A stretch of 46,431 nucleotides of DNA from Polaromonas sp. OV174. GTDB lineage: Bacteria > Pseudomonadota > Gammaproteobacteria > Burkholderiales > Burkholderiaceae_C. The translations under genes and the position numbers were made by a program. The notes beneath the pieces are model-generated. The model saw only the letters and a program-made list of their open reading frames with translations, made no database searches and was not told where the DNA came from. Positions 1 through 8,569 of the stretch are shown here, in pieces (within the stretch, counting starts at the first letter, position 1; the number at the start of each line of letters is the position of its first letter). The stretch spans positions 1 to 46,431 of the forward strand of contig NZ_FOKZ01000027.1 of NCBI RefSeq assembly GCF_900112285.1, given 5' to 3'.

Positions 1-329
1 AGCAGCCAGAATTAGTGATGCAAGAGGTCTGGGGCGTGTTACTCGCCCATACACTGCTTCGGCGGTGGATGCGTTTGATGGCTGAGCACGTGGGTGTGGC
101 ACCACTGAGGATCAGCTTTCATACGGCCAAGCACGCCATCATGGGAGCCTTGAACACCGTGCATCTGGCGCGAGCAGGCACTTTGCCAAAGCACTTGCAA
201 CTGCTGCTCGATCAGGCTCGTTACTTTGTGCTGCCGCCGCGCCGCCCTGATCGCAGCTTCCCACGCGAGGTCAAGCGATCCACCCGCAGCAAGTACCCAT
301 CAAAAAAATGCCAGTCAGCTCTTAACTGA
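1..329 (+). mobile_element. IS4-family transposase, C-terminal fragment (cut by window edge)
   Basis: The reading frame is open from the first bases of the window, so this is the 3' end of a longer gene. About 109 codons are visible. The pattern QEVWGVLLAHTLLRRWM, then LRISFHTAKHAI and FPREVKRS...KYPSKK at the C-terminus, is typical of the end of IS4-family DDE transposases, after the catalytic glutamate. The catalytic residues themselves lie outside the window, so whether the element is intact cannot be judged. The stop codon sits inside a hairpin (307-337). No terminal inverted repeat could be recognised; the element probably ends before the repeat at 395. Confidence 0.8.
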
Positions 330-337
330 CTGGCATT
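302..337 (-). terminator. Intrinsic terminator, minus strand (candidate for ppsR)
   Basis: A perfect 11-bp stem ATGCCAGTCAG / CTGACTGGCAT (308-318 and 326-336, 7-nt loop) is followed on the minus strand by seven T residues (complement of 302-308). This is a good rho-independent terminator for transcripts arriving from ppsR, which ends at 462. It overlaps the stop codon of the IS4 transposase, so it probably belongs to the insertion sequence and may block read-through into it. Confidence 0.6.
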
Positions 338-394
338 GACCTCGCGGTGGCTTTTTTGTTGATCTGGCCTGTCTGGCGTTGGTTTTAGGCATGA

Positions 395-447
395 AATATG
401 CCAAAAGGCCAATGCTGATAAGCGCAGCCAGCTATTAAAAACAGAGC
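395..447 (-). repeat. Intergenic two-arm repeat, copy 1
   Basis: Read on the minus strand it has GCTCTGTTTTTAATAGC (431-447), then TGGCTGCGCTTATCAGC, then a TTGGCCTTTTGGC arm. It aligns with four other copies in this window. This is the most diverged copy: the left half of the palindrome is GCTCT instead of GCTAT. It lies just downstream of ppsR and next to the IS4 remnant. Confidence 0.5.
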
Positions 448-461
448 AAAATGCCGCTGTT

Positions 462-1283
462 TCAGTATTCCAGCCGCTCCGGCCTGATCTCCTGCAGTAT
501 GGTGGTGGCGATTTCCTCGATCGATTTGGTGGTGGTCGACAACCAGCGTATGCCTTCGCGCCGCATCATGGCTTCGGCCTCATGGATTTCGTCGCGGCAG
601 TTGACCAGGCTGGCGTACTTCGAGTTGGGCCGGCGTTCGTTGCGAATTTGCGCCAGGCGTTCGGGCGCAATCGTCAGGCCGAAAATCTTTTTGCGGTGCG
701 GCACCAGCGCCGGCGGCAGCTGGCGGCGCTCGAAATCTTCCGGGATCAGTGGGTAGTTGGAGGCTTTCAGGCCGTATTGCATGGCCAGGTAAAGCGAAGT
801 GGGGGTTTTGCCGCTGCGGCTGACGCCCACCAGAATCACGTCCGAACCGGCCAGATCGCGGTTGCTCTGGCCGTCGTCATGCGCCAGCGAAAAGTTGATG
901 GCCTCGATGCGGTCGTCATATTCCTTGCTTTTCGAGGCGTCCGAAAAACGCCCGACCCGGTGGTTGGACTTGAGGCCCAGCTCGTTTTCCAGCGGTGCGA
1001 CAAAGGTGCCGAACATGTCCAGCAGCATGCCTTGGCAGCTGGTCTTGATGACTTCGAGCACCTGCATGTTCGCCAGCGTGGTGAAGACAATCGGCTTGCG
1101 GCCTTCCAGCTCGGCGGTGTGGTTGATCTGGCGGACCGCCTGGTGCGCCTTGTCCACGTTGTCGACAAAAGGCAGGCGGACATGGCGCGCCTTGAGCTCG
1201 AATTGCGCCAGGATGGCGTTGCCAAAGGTTTCGGCGGTGATGCCGGTGCCGTCGGAGATGAAAAATACGGTGCGTTGGGACAT
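462..1283 (-). CDS. ppsR: PEP synthase regulatory protein (kinase/pyrophosphorylase, DUF299)
   Basis: The 273-residue length is normal for the PSRP family. These cytoplasmic enzymes inactivate PEP synthase by ADP-dependent phosphorylation of a threonine next to the catalytic histidine and reactivate it by phosphate-dependent dephosphorylation. The N-terminus carries the family signature [21 protein letters not shown]-loop-like GVSRSGKT is at residues 153-160, followed by PTSLYLA. It is transcribed divergently from ppsA, its known target, across a 178-bp gap, and this arrangement supports the call. The product is probably soluble; no membrane segment is seen. Confidence 0.95.
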   Translation of the reverse strand: MSQRTVFFISDGTGITAETFGNAILAQFELKARHVRLPFVDNVDKAHQAVRQINHTAELEGRKPIVFTTLANMQVLEVIKTSCQGMLLDMFGTFVAPLENELGLKSNHRVGRFSDASKSKEYDDRIEAINFSLAHDDGQSNRDLAGSDVILVGVSRSGKTPTSLYLAMQYGLKASNYPLIPEDFERRQLPPALVPHRKKIFGLTIAPERLAQIRNERRPNSKYASLVNCRDEIHEAEAMMRREGIRWLSTTTKSIEEIATTILQEIRPERLEY

Positions 1284-1461
1284 GGTGGGCGCTCAGTACG
1301 ATAAAAGGCCGGGGCAGACGCAAGGGGCGGCCGCGTTCTACAATTGCGGCAATTATCCAGATTTGTCATGGCATGCCCCGCTTCAACCCCTTAAAACAAC
1401 AACAAGGTTGCTGGCCGCGCATGCTCAATACCCCAGTTTTTAAACCTCCCGGAGTATTTTC

Positions 1462-3861
1462 ATGTCCCAACTGTTTGAGGCGACCGCCCTGGTCGTGCCT
1501 TTTGAAAATCTGAGAATGACAGACGTCGAGGCCGTAGGCGGTAAAAACGCCAGCCTCGGCGAGATGATCTCGCAACTGCCCACCGGGCCCGAGGGCGTTC
1601 GCGTTCCCACCGGTTTTGCCACCACGGCCCATGCCTTCCGTGTGTTTCTGGCCCACGACGGGCTGGACAAGAAAATCAATGCCGTGCTCGATGCGCTCGA
1701 CACCGAGGACGTGCGGGCCCTGGCCACGGCCGGCAGCCAGATCCGTGCGCTGGTCGAAGCGCAACCTTTCCCGGCCGATTTCGAAAAAGCCGTGCGTGAG
1801 AGTTTTGCCACGCTGAGCGCCGGCAATGCGCAGGCCAGCTTTGCCGTGCGCTCCTCCGCCACCGCAGAAGACTTGCCCGATGCCTCTTTTGCCGGCCAGC
1901 AGGAAACCTTTTTGAATGTGGTCGGCATCGAAGACGTGCTGCACAAGATGAAAGAGGTGTTCGCCTCGCTTTACAACGACCGCGCCATCAGCTACCGCGT
2001 GCACCAGGGCTTTGCCCATGCCGACGTGGCCTTGTCGGCCGGCGTGCAGCGCATGGTGCGCAGCGACCTGGGTGCGGCCGGCGTGCTGTTCACCATAGAC
2101 ACCGAAAGCGGTTTTGAAGACGTGGTTTTCATCACCTCCAGCTACGGCCTGGGCGAAACCGTGGTGCAGGGCGCCGTCAATCCCGACGAGTTCTATGTGC
2201 ACAAGCCCATGCTGAAAGCCGGCAAACGTGCGGTGATCCGCCGCAATCTGGGCTCCAAGCTGCTGCAGATGGAGTTCACGACCGCTGCAGAAAAGCAAGC
2301 CAGCGGCAAGCTGGTGAAAACCACCGATGTGCCGGCAGAGCTGCGCAACCGCTATTCCCTGAGCGACGCCGACGTGGAGCAGCTGGCGCGCTACGCCCTG
2401 ATCATTGAAGCGCATTACGGCCGTCCCATGGACGTGGAGTGGGGCAAAGATGGCACCGATGGCCAGCTCTATATCCTGCAGGCGCGTCCCGAAACCGTGA
2501 AAAGCCAGGCCAAGGGCAAGGCCGAGCAGCGCTACAAGCTCAAGGGCACGGGCACCGTGCTGGCCGAAGGCCGGGCGATTGGCCAGAAGATTGGCACCGG
2601 CCCGGTTCGCATCGTGCACGATATCAGCGAGATGGACCAGGTCCAGCCCGGCGACGTGCTGGTGACCGACATGACCGACCCGAACTGGGAGCCGGTGATG
2701 AAGCGCGCCAGCGCCATCGTTACCAACCGTGGCGGCCGTACTTGCCACGCCGCCATCATTGCGCGCGAGTTGGGTATTCCTGCCGTGGTCGGTTGCGGCG
2801 ACGCCACCGAGCTGCTGAAAGACGGCATGCTGGTGACCGTGAGCTGCGCCGAAGGCGATACCGGCAATATCTATGACGGCTTGCTGGAAACCGAAGTCAC
2901 CGAAGTGCAGCGCGGCGAGATGCCGCCGATTGACATCAAGATCATGATGAACGTCGGCAACCCGCAGCTGGCCTTTGACTTCTGCCAGATCCCCAATCAG
3001 GGCGTGGGCCTGGCGCGGCTGGAGTTCATCATCAACAACAACATCGGCGTGCACCCCAAGGCGATTCTGGACTACCCGAATGTCGATGCCGATCTGAAAA
3101 AGGCCGTGGAAAGCGTGGCCAGAGGCCATGCCTCGCCGCGTGCCTTTTACGTCGACAAGGTGGCCGAAGGCATCGCCACCATTGGCGCGGCCTTCTGGCC
3201 CAAGTCGGTGATCGTTCGGCTGTCTGATTTCAAGTCCAACGAGTACCGCAAACTGATTGGCGGCTCGCGCTACGAGCCGGAAGAAGAAAATCCAATGCTG
3301 GGCTTTCGCGGTGCGGCGCGCTACGTCAGCGCCGAGTTTGGCGAGGCTTTTGCCATGGAGTGCGAGGCGCTCAAGCGTGTGCGCAACGACATGGGCCTGA
3401 CCAACGTCGAGGTGATGGTGCCCTTTGTGCGTACCCTGGGCCAGGCCAAGGCCGTGACCGAGTTGCTGGCCCAGCATGGCCTGAAGCGCGGCCAGGATGG
3501 TTTGCGCCTCATCATGATGTGCGAAGTGCCCAGCAATGCGGTGCTGGCCGACCAGTTCCTCGAGTACTTTGATGGTTTCTCGATCGGCTCCAACGACCTG
3601 ACTCAGCTCACGCTGGGTCTGGATCGCGATTCGGGGCTGGAAATCCTGGCCAAGGACTTTGACGAGCGCGACCCAGCGGTCAAGGCTCTTCTGAGCATGG
3701 CAATTGCGGCCTGCAAACGCCAGGGCAAGTATGTCGGTATCTGCGGCCAGGGCCCCAGCGACCATCCAGACCTTGCCCAGTGGCTGAAAGAGCAGGGCAT
3801 AGGCTCGATCTCGCTCAATCCGGACACTGTGATAGATACCTGGAAGCGTCTGGCGAACTGA
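1462..3861 (+). CDS. ppsA: Phosphoenolpyruvate synthase
   Basis: Converts pyruvate, ATP and water to PEP, AMP and phosphate, the entry step of gluconeogenesis from C3 compounds. The 799 residues match the family. Order: N-terminal ATP-grasp-like pyruvate phosphate dikinase domain ([10 protein letters not shown] near residue 28, [20 protein letters not shown] near 130), central swivelling phosphohistidine domain with GGRTCHAA (catalytic His429, preceded by the regulatory Thr427), and a C-terminal TIM barrel (GLARLEFI, ending with [17 protein letters not shown]). The start is supported by GGAG at 1451-1454, seven bases before the ATG. The divergent neighbour ppsR encodes its regulator. Confidence 0.97.
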   Translation: MSQLFEATALVVPFENLRMTDVEAVGGKNASLGEMISQLPTGPEGVRVPTGFATTAHAFRVFLAHDGLDKKINAVLDALDTEDVRALATAGSQIRALVEAQPFPADFEKAVRESFATLSAGNAQASFAVRSSATAEDLPDASFAGQQETFLNVVGIEDVLHKMKEVFASLYNDRAISYRVHQGFAHADVALSAGVQRMVRSDLGAAGVLFTIDTESGFEDVVFITSSYGLGETVVQGAVNPDEFYVHKPMLKAGKRAVIRRNLGSKLLQMEFTTAAEKQASGKLVKTTDVPAELRNRYSLSDADVEQLARYALIIEAHYGRPMDVEWGKDGTDGQLYILQARPETVKSQAKGKAEQRYKLKGTGTVLAEGRAIGQKIGTGPVRIVHDISEMDQVQPGDVLVTDMTDPNWEPVMKRASAIVTNRGGRTCHAAIIARELGIPAVVGCGDATELLKDGMLVTVSCAEGDTGNIYDGLLETEVTEVQRGEMPPIDIKIMMNVGNPQLAFDFCQIPNQGVGLARLEFIINNNIGVHPKAILDYPNVDADLKKAVESVARGHASPRAFYVDKVAEGIATIGAAFWPKSVIVRLSDFKSNEYRKLIGGSRYEPEEENPMLGFRGAARYVSAEFGEAFAMECEALKRVRNDMGLTNVEVMVPFVRTLGQAKAVTELLAQHGLKRGQDGLRLIMMCEVPSNAVLADQFLEYFDGFSIGSNDLTQLTLGLDRDSGLEILAKDFDERDPAVKALLSMAIAACKRQGKYVGICGQGPSDHPDLAQWLKEQGIGSISLNPDTVIDTWKRLAN

Positions 3862-3888
3862 GTTCGTCAGCAGCGCATTGAGGGAAAA

Positions 3889-3906
3889 CCCCCGGTGCGC
3901 CGGGGG
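3889..3906 (+). terminator. GC-rich hairpin after ppsA
   Basis: CCCCCGG-TGCG-CCGGGGG is a 7-bp GC-only stem 27 bases after the ppsA stop. No T-run follows on the plus strand; four A's precede it, so a short T-run exists on the minus strand. It is a plausible pause or terminator element, less certain than a canonical one. Confidence 0.4.
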
Positions 3907-3919
3907 TGCGTATCAGGCA

Positions 3920-3967
3920 ATTGGGAGCTTACTCCGATGACAATCGAAGGCAAGCTCCCAATGTCTT
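3920..3967 (+). terminator. Long-stem hairpin with downstream T-run, before the 98-aa gene
   Basis: ATTGGGAGCTT (3920-3930) and AAGCTCCCAAT (3952-3962) form a perfect 11-bp stem with a 21-nt loop, followed by GTCTTTTA. The loop can form a small inner stem (CGAT...ATCG). It could be the real ppsA terminator, or a leader/attenuator structure for the gene that starts at 3977, since it ends only about 10 bases upstream of that ATG. Confidence 0.45.
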
Positions 3968-3976
3968 TTAGACCTC

Positions 3977-4273
3977 ATGCTCACCCTCGTTCTCGTCGTC
4001 AAACTGCTCGCTGAAATCGCCTTGCTGGCGCTGTTGGGCCAGGGCGTGCTTGGCTTGCTGGCGGGCCCGGCGCGTGATCGCAACCCGTTTTATCGCCTGC
4101 TTCAGTTGCTGGGCCGCCCTTGGCTCAAGGCGGCGCGCTGGCTTTCACCGCGCATGGTGCTGGAGCGCCATTTGCCGCTGGTGGCTTTCGCTATCTTGCT
4201 GCTGATCTGGGCCGGGGCAACGGTGGCCAAGGTCGGCATCTGTCTGCGCATAGGCGTTGCGCTATGCCGGTGA
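3977..4273 (+). CDS. Small integral membrane protein, unknown function
   Basis: This 98-residue protein has two clear hydrophobic helices: residues 1-28 (rich in Leu/Val/Ala) and about 66-92 (LPLVAFAILLLIWAGATVAK). A basic amphipathic stretch lies between them (GRPWLKAARWLSPRMVLERH). I do not recognise a named family. The end overlaps the ATG of the downstream TPR gene by 10 bases, so the two are probably translationally coupled and co-transcribed with the symporter genes. No strong ribosome binding site is seen before the ATG. Confidence 0.65.
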   Translation: MLTLVLVVKLLAEIALLALLGQGVLGLLAGPARDRNPFYRLLQLLGRPWLKAARWLSPRMVLERHLPLVAFAILLLIWAGATVAKVGICLRIGVALCR

Positions 4274-4902
4274 AGTCCTCACTTCAGTCCCGGCTTGCCT
4301 ATCTTCTTTTGCGGCTCCACGCTATGGCGCTGCTGGCCATCGGCAGGCGTTCACGTGCCTTGTCGGGCTTTGAGCGGATGCTGCGGTGCTGGCCGGCTGA
4401 TCCTTATGCGCTCGCCAGCCGGGCTCATGTGCAGGTTCAGCTGAATCGATTTGATGAGGCCATCGTCGGCCTGCAGCAGCTTTGCCGCCTCACTGGCCCG
4501 GTGCCGCAACAGGCGGTGTCTTGCTTCAATCTGGGCTATGTGCTGCAACTGGCCGGGCGCCATGACGAGGCCGGGCCGGCCTTTCAACAAGCCCTGGCGC
4601 TGGATGCCCGCATGGACAGGGCCTGGTATGGCCTGGCTCTGGTGTTGATTGAGCAGCGGCAATTCCCCGAGGCGCTGAAGGCCTTGCAGCAGAACACGGC
4701 TTTGCAACCCATGAGTCCCCATGGCTGGTATCGGCTGGCGCAGGTCAGGCTGGCGCTGGGTCAGCCCGACGAGGCCCGCAAAGTGATTGCGCATCTGCGC
4801 CGCTTCGAGCCCAGGGTGGCGGCACAACTGGAGCGCGAAACCGGCCTGGGCCAGCCGGCTCGAATGAGCAACGCCAGTGTGGCTGGTGATGCAGCTTACT
4901 GA
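4264..4902 (+). CDS. Tetratricopeptide-repeat protein
   Basis: The chosen ATG at 4264 overlaps the end of the preceding gene. An upstream in-frame start (4120) would run far into that gene and is unlikely. The 212 residues contain about four TPR units starting near residues 39, 73, 109 and 143, with the usual W-LG-Y-A-P spacing (for example FNLGYVLQLAGRHDEAGPAF and WYGLALVLIEQRQFPEALKA). TPR arrays act as protein-protein scaffolds. Its place between a membrane protein and symporter subunits suggests an accessory role in transport or assembly, but that is inference. There is no signal peptide, although residues 10-25 are moderately hydrophobic. Confidence 0.75.
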   Translation: MPVKSSLQSRLAYLLLRLHAMALLAIGRRSRALSGFERMLRCWPADPYALASRAHVQVQLNRFDEAIVGLQQLCRLTGPVPQQAVSCFNLGYVLQLAGRHDEAGPAFQQALALDARMDRAWYGLALVLIEQRQFPEALKALQQNTALQPMSPHGWYRLAQVRLALGQPDEARKVIAHLRRFEPRVAAQLERETGLGQPARMSNASVAGDAAY

Positions 4903-5149
4903 CAAACATCGCCGCTATTGGCGTAAAAACCTCGTGGTCACGGCGCTGCTGCTGGTGATCTGGTTTGCCGTCACCTTTGGCGTGGCATTTTTTGCGCGGG
5001 CACTGAACTTCACTTTTTTCGGCTGGCCCTTCAGCTTCTGGATAGGCTCGCAAGGCGCCTTGCTGGTCTATTGCCTCATCGTCGGTTTTTATGCCTGGTA
5101 CATGAACCGTCTTGATATTGAGCATGACGTGGCTGACGGAGACGATTGA
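4889..5149 (+). CDS. DUF4212 family sodium:solute symporter small subunit
   Basis: An 86-residue protein from the ATG at 4889 (a GTG at 4877 is also in frame). It opens with the family-typical QLTDKHRRYWRKNL and has two transmembrane helices, about residues 16-38 and 52-72. It ends with the characteristic YMNRLDIEHDV. DUF4212 proteins are encoded next to VC_2705-type sodium:solute symporters and are thought to be their small subunit. It overlaps the TPR gene by 14 bases and lies 176 bases upstream of the large subunit. Confidence 0.88.
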   Translation: MQLTDKHRRYWRKNLVVTALLLVIWFAVTFGVAFFARALNFTFFGWPFSFWIGSQGALLVYCLIVGFYAWYMNRLDIEHDVADGDD

Positions 5150-5325
5150 ACCTGGAGACGGCAGTTGACTGCTCACTCAAAACACACCGTATGTGCATGA
5201 CATCTTTTGATCTCAAAGCCCTCTTTTTCCTCTTTTGCTTGCATCAGAGCGCTAGGCATCCGGTGATGCCGCCAGCCCACCCCATGACGGCCCACTCGAG
5301 CCCGTCCAACTGCCGCCTCTAGGTC

Positions 5326-7437
5326 ATGGCCGGTTTCTTCGGTGCCCGCGACGGTGCCAGGCTCTCAAAACAGCAGTTCAAGAGACAGCTGGATCGCGTC
5401 TACCGCTGGTACACGCTGGGCTTTGTGCTGTTCGTGGTCGTGCTGGCCGGCCTGGAGCGCATGGGCCTGCCGCGTACCTGGATAGGTTTGACCTTTTTGT
5501 TGGCCACCATAGGTCTATACGCGGGCATAGGGGCCATGAGCCGTACCACCGATGCCACCGAATATTACGTGGCGGGCCGCCGTGTGCCTGCGGTCTACAA
5601 CGGCATGGCCATAGGCGCCGACTGGATGTCGGCGGCCTCGTTCATCGGCCTGGCGGGCAGCTTGTACCTCACGGGTTACAGCGGCCTGGCCTTCATCATG
5701 GGTTGGACCGGCGGCTATTGCCTGGTGGCCCTGGTGCTGGCGCCTTATTTGCGCAAGTTTGGCCAGTTCACCATTCCGGATTTTCTGGGTGAGCGCTACG
5801 GCGGCAATCTGCCCCGGCTGATCGGTCTGGCGGCGGCCATTTTGTGTTCCTTCACTTATCTGGTGGCGCAGATTTATGGCGTTGGCTTGATTGCCTCCTA
5901 TCTCACCGGCATCGCCTTTGAGCTGGGCATTTTCCTGGGCCTGGGCGGCATTTTGGTGTGCTCATTTCTGGGGGGCATGCGCGCGGTGACCTGGACCCAG
6001 GTGGCCCAATACATTATTTTGGTGGTGGCGTACCTGATTCCGGTGGTCTGGCTGTCCGTCACGCAGACCGGTGTTCCGGTGCCGCAACTGGTGTACGGCT
6101 TTCAGCTGGAAAAGGTCAGCGCCAAGGAAAAAGAGCTGGCCATGGACCCCAAGGAACTGCAGGTCCGCGCGCTCTTTCAGCAGCGTTCCGAGGCTTTGGC
6201 CGACAAGATCGCGCATCCGGCAGCCGCCCTGGCGGCGGACAAACTGGTCGCCAGTAAAAAACTGGAGGATTTGAAGGCCAACAATGCTTCTGTGGCAGAG
6301 GTGTCGGCCGCGGGCAAGGCGCTGGCGGCACTGCCCAAGAATGAGGCTGCTGCCAGCCAGGCCTGGGCCACCGCCAAGGCCATGGCAGACGTCAAGACCA
6401 GGCCGCTCAACGGCATGCCTGCCCACGCGGCCCAGTTTGCCGGTGATCCCGATGGAACGCCGCAGGAAAAAGAGCTTTACGACATCTCACGGCGCAATTT
6501 CCTGGCGCTGATTTTCTGCCTCATGGTAGGCACAGCCGCCTTGCCGCACATCCTGATGCGCTATTACACCGTGCCCAGTGTGCGTGAGGCGCGGCAGTCC
6601 GTGACCTGGTCCTTATTCTTTATTTTTCTGTTGTATTTCACCGCGCCAGCGCTGGCGGTGCTGGTGAAATATGAAATCTTCACGGTGCTGGTCGGAACGC
6701 CGTTTGACCAATTGCCGGCCTGGGTCAATGCCTGGAACAAGATAGACCCGACGCTGCTGTCGGTGGCCGATGTCAACAAGGACAACATCCTGCAGCTCAA
6801 TGAAATGAGCATAGGCGGCGACATCATCGTGCTGCTCACGCCCGAGCTGGCCGGCTTGCCTTACGTTATCTCGGGACTGGTGGCAGCGGGCGGGCTGGCG
6901 GCTGCGCTCTCCACGGCAGATGGCTTGCTGCTGACCATTGCCAATGCGCTGGGTCATGATCTGTATTACAAAATGATAGACCCCAACGCCTCGACCGTGA
7001 GCCGGGTCACGGTGTCCAAAATCCTGTTGCTCATCGTGGCCTTGCTGGCGGCCTATGTCGCTGCGCAAAAGCCGGCCGACATCCTGTTTCTGGTTTCGGC
7101 GGCGTTTTCCTTTGCCGGCGCTTCATTTTTTCCGGCTCTCAGCCTGGGGATTTTCTGGAAGCGCGCCACCGGCCCTGCGGCAGTGCTGGGCATGGTGGCC
7201 GGCTTGGGCGTGACGTCTTACTACATGTTTACCAATCAGCCCTGGCTGCGCGCCACTTTCGGCATCAGCTCACCGGTACAGCTGTGGTGGGGCATAGACC
7301 CGATTGCCGCGGGCTTCTTTGGCGTGCCGGTTGGCTTTGCCGTGATCGTGCTGGTGAGCCTGGTGACGCCGCCGCCAGGCCCGAAAATCCAGGAGCTGGT
7401 GGAGTACATCCGCTATCCCGATCTGAGAAATTCCTGA
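5326..7437 (+). CDS. Sodium:solute symporter large subunit (SSS family, VC_2705 type)
   Basis: A 703-residue polytopic inner-membrane protein of the sodium:solute symporter family related to acetate permease ActP. The N-terminal part shows the SSS pattern DATEYYVAGRRVPAVYNGMA and GADWMSAASFIGLAG. The C-terminal part has GLAAALSTADGLLLTIANAL and a final helix bundle. A hydrophilic Ala/Lys-rich insert of about 130 residues (262-390) separates transmembrane segments. Near residues 482-493 a 12-residue loop DVNKDNILQLNE matches an EF-hand calcium loop. It pairs with the DUF4212 subunit upstream. The substrate is not determinable; acetate or another short organic acid is the usual guess. The upstream 176 bp holds only a small GGCATC/GATGCC hairpin (5255-5270). 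Confidence 0.9.
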   Translation: MAGFFGARDGARLSKQQFKRQLDRVYRWYTLGFVLFVVVLAGLERMGLPRTWIGLTFLLATIGLYAGIGAMSRTTDATEYYVAGRRVPAVYNGMAIGADWMSAASFIGLAGSLYLTGYSGLAFIMGWTGGYCLVALVLAPYLRKFGQFTIPDFLGERYGGNLPRLIGLAAAILCSFTYLVAQIYGVGLIASYLTGIAFELGIFLGLGGILVCSFLGGMRAVTWTQVAQYIILVVAYLIPVVWLSVTQTGVPVPQLVYGFQLEKVSAKEKELAMDPKELQVRALFQQRSEALADKIAHPAAALAADKLVASKKLEDLKANNASVAEVSAAGKALAALPKNEAAASQAWATAKAMADVKTRPLNGMPAHAAQFAGDPDGTPQEKELYDISRRNFLALIFCLMVGTAALPHILMRYYTVPSVREARQSVTWSLFFIFLLYFTAPALAVLVKYEIFTVLVGTPFDQLPAWVNAWNKIDPTLLSVADVNKDNILQLNEMSIGGDIIVLLTPELAGLPYVISGLVAAGGLAAALSTADGLLLTIANALGHDLYYKMIDPNASTVSRVTVSKILLLIVALLAAYVAAQKPADILFLVSAAFSFAGASFFPALSLGIFWKRATGPAAVLGMVAGLGVTSYYMFTNQPWLRATFGISSPVQLWWGIDPIAAGFFGVPVGFAVIVLVSLVTPPPGPKIQELVEYIRYPDLRNS

Positions 7438-7479
7438 GTGCGCCGGGCTTGGGCCTGGGTCGGCTAGTGGCCCTGCACA

Positions 7480-7504
7480 AAGCGGCAGGCCGCTTCATTT
7501 TTAT
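7480..7504 (+). terminator. Intrinsic terminator after the symporter gene
   Basis: AAGCGG-CAGG-CCGCTT (7480-7495) is followed by CATTTTTATT, 42 bases after the symporter stop codon. It lies between convergent genes and would end the four-gene transcript that starts at 3977. Confidence 0.6.
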
Positions 7505-7531
7505 TGGTGTTGCGCTATCTTTCTATGCTGT

Positions 7532-8461
7532 TCACGGCTGCAACGACCCGAGTGCCTGTGTGATCTGTTCTCGCAGCCAACGCTGGGCCGCAGCGTTTTC
7601 CTGGCGCTCGTTCCAGTGGAGCCGGACTTCAAACTCGGGCATCTTCACGGGCAGCTCCTTGATCACCAGCGGTGCGTAGCCGGCGAAGGCGCGAGCCACT
7701 CGCGAGGGCAGCGTTGCCAGCACGCCGCCGCTGCTGACCAGGCTGGCGAGGATGGTGAAGTGCGGCGTGATCACCGAAACCTCCCGGGCCACGCCTTGCT
7801 CGGCCAGCGCCTGGTCCAGCAGTCGGTGGCCGGAAAAGGGCGACGCGACCACCACATGCTTGGCCGTCACGAAGCGATTCAGCGTCAGCTCCTGCGTAGC
7901 CAGCGCATGGTGGGCGCTCATCATGCACACATAGTGCTCGGCGAAGAGCAGGGTGCTGCGCGTGCGCGCGCGCACGGTCGGAAGATTGCCGACCGCCGCA
8001 TCGATGCGGCCAGCGGCCAGCTCGCCTGCCACCTGATCGACCGGCACCTCAACGATCTCGAGCTTCAGGTTGGGCGCATGGCGCTGCAGATGCCCGAACA
8101 AGGGCGGCAGGAACACCAGCCCGCCAATGTCGGACATGGCCACCCGCATCTGGCGTGTTGATCGCAGGGGATCGAAAGCCTGGGCCGACTCCAGGGCGCT
8201 GTCGATATGCGTCAGCGCCTCACGAAACTGCTGGCAGATCTGCTCGCCGCGAGGCGTAGGCACCATGGCGCGGGCGCTACGCAGAAAAATCGGGTCGCCG
8301 AACAATTCGCGCAGCTTGGCCAGGCCATAGCTCACGGTCGGCTGAGTCAGTGACAGCAGGTCTGCCGCACGCGTGACGCTGCCGCTTTCGTGGATGGCAA
8401 CGCACACGCGAACCAGATTCAAGTCGATGCGATGAGGGTTCACAAGAGGCAAGGCATTCAT
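7532..8461 (-). CDS. LysR-family transcriptional regulator of the ior operon
   Basis: This 309-residue protein has the LysR layout. The N-terminal winged helix-turn-helix spans about residues 14-75 (GSVTRAADLLSLTQPTVSYGLAKLRELFGDPIFLR in two stretches), followed by a substrate-binding co-inducer domain (from about residue 95). It is divergent from iorA across 108 bp, so it is the likely regulator of that operon, with an aromatic keto or hydroxy acid as plausible inducer (inference). The ATG at 8461 gives the normal LysR N-terminal length. Confidence 0.9.
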   Translation of the reverse strand: MNALPLVNPHRIDLNLVRVCVAIHESGSVTRAADLLSLTQPTVSYGLAKLRELFGDPIFLRSARAMVPTPRGEQICQQFREALTHIDSALESAQAFDPLRSTRQMRVAMSDIGGLVFLPPLFGHLQRHAPNLKLEIVEVPVDQVAGELAAGRIDAAVGNLPTVRARTRSTLLFAEHYVCMMSAHHALATQELTLNRFVTAKHVVVASPFSGHRLLDQALAEQGVAREVSVITPHFTILASLVSSGGVLATLPSRVARAFAGYAPLVIKELPVKMPEFEVRLHWNERQENAAAQRWLREQITQALGSLQP

Positions 8462-8569
8462 ATAAGTATCGATGTCATCTATTTGAAACAGTCAAAACAT
8501 TGATTGGATAACTATAGCGGTCCTGCCTATGCTTTGGGATTGAGATAAAAAATTCAGGAGACATTCACG
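8462..8569. promoter_or_regulatory. Divergent LysR/iorA control region
   Basis: The dyad TTTGA-AACAG-TCAAA (8482-8496) fits the T-N11-A style of LysR operators. A possible promoter toward iorA is TTGGAT (8504-8509), an 18-bp spacer, and TATGCT (8528-8533). The dyad lies just upstream of that -35. A strong ribosome binding site, AGGAGA, precedes the iorA ATG. The operator and promoter assignments are pattern matches only. Confidence 0.4.

Noticed and set aside
1366..3765. 799-codon open frame on the minus strand opposite ppsA
   Set aside because: It mirrors ppsA codon by codon, is His/Gly/Ala-rich as expected for an antisense shadow in GC-rich DNA, and has no family signature.
5221..5270. Possible sixth copy of the two-arm repeat (TTGCTTGCATCAGAGCGCTAGGC)
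   Set aside because: It resembles the second arm of copy 3, but there is no GCTAT/ATAGC palindrome in front of it and the spacing differs.
7512..7526. GCTATCTTTCTATGC near the end of the LysR gene as another repeat copy
   Set aside because: The palindrome is imperfect and no second arm ending in a GGGCTAGAGGC-like sequence follows on either strand.
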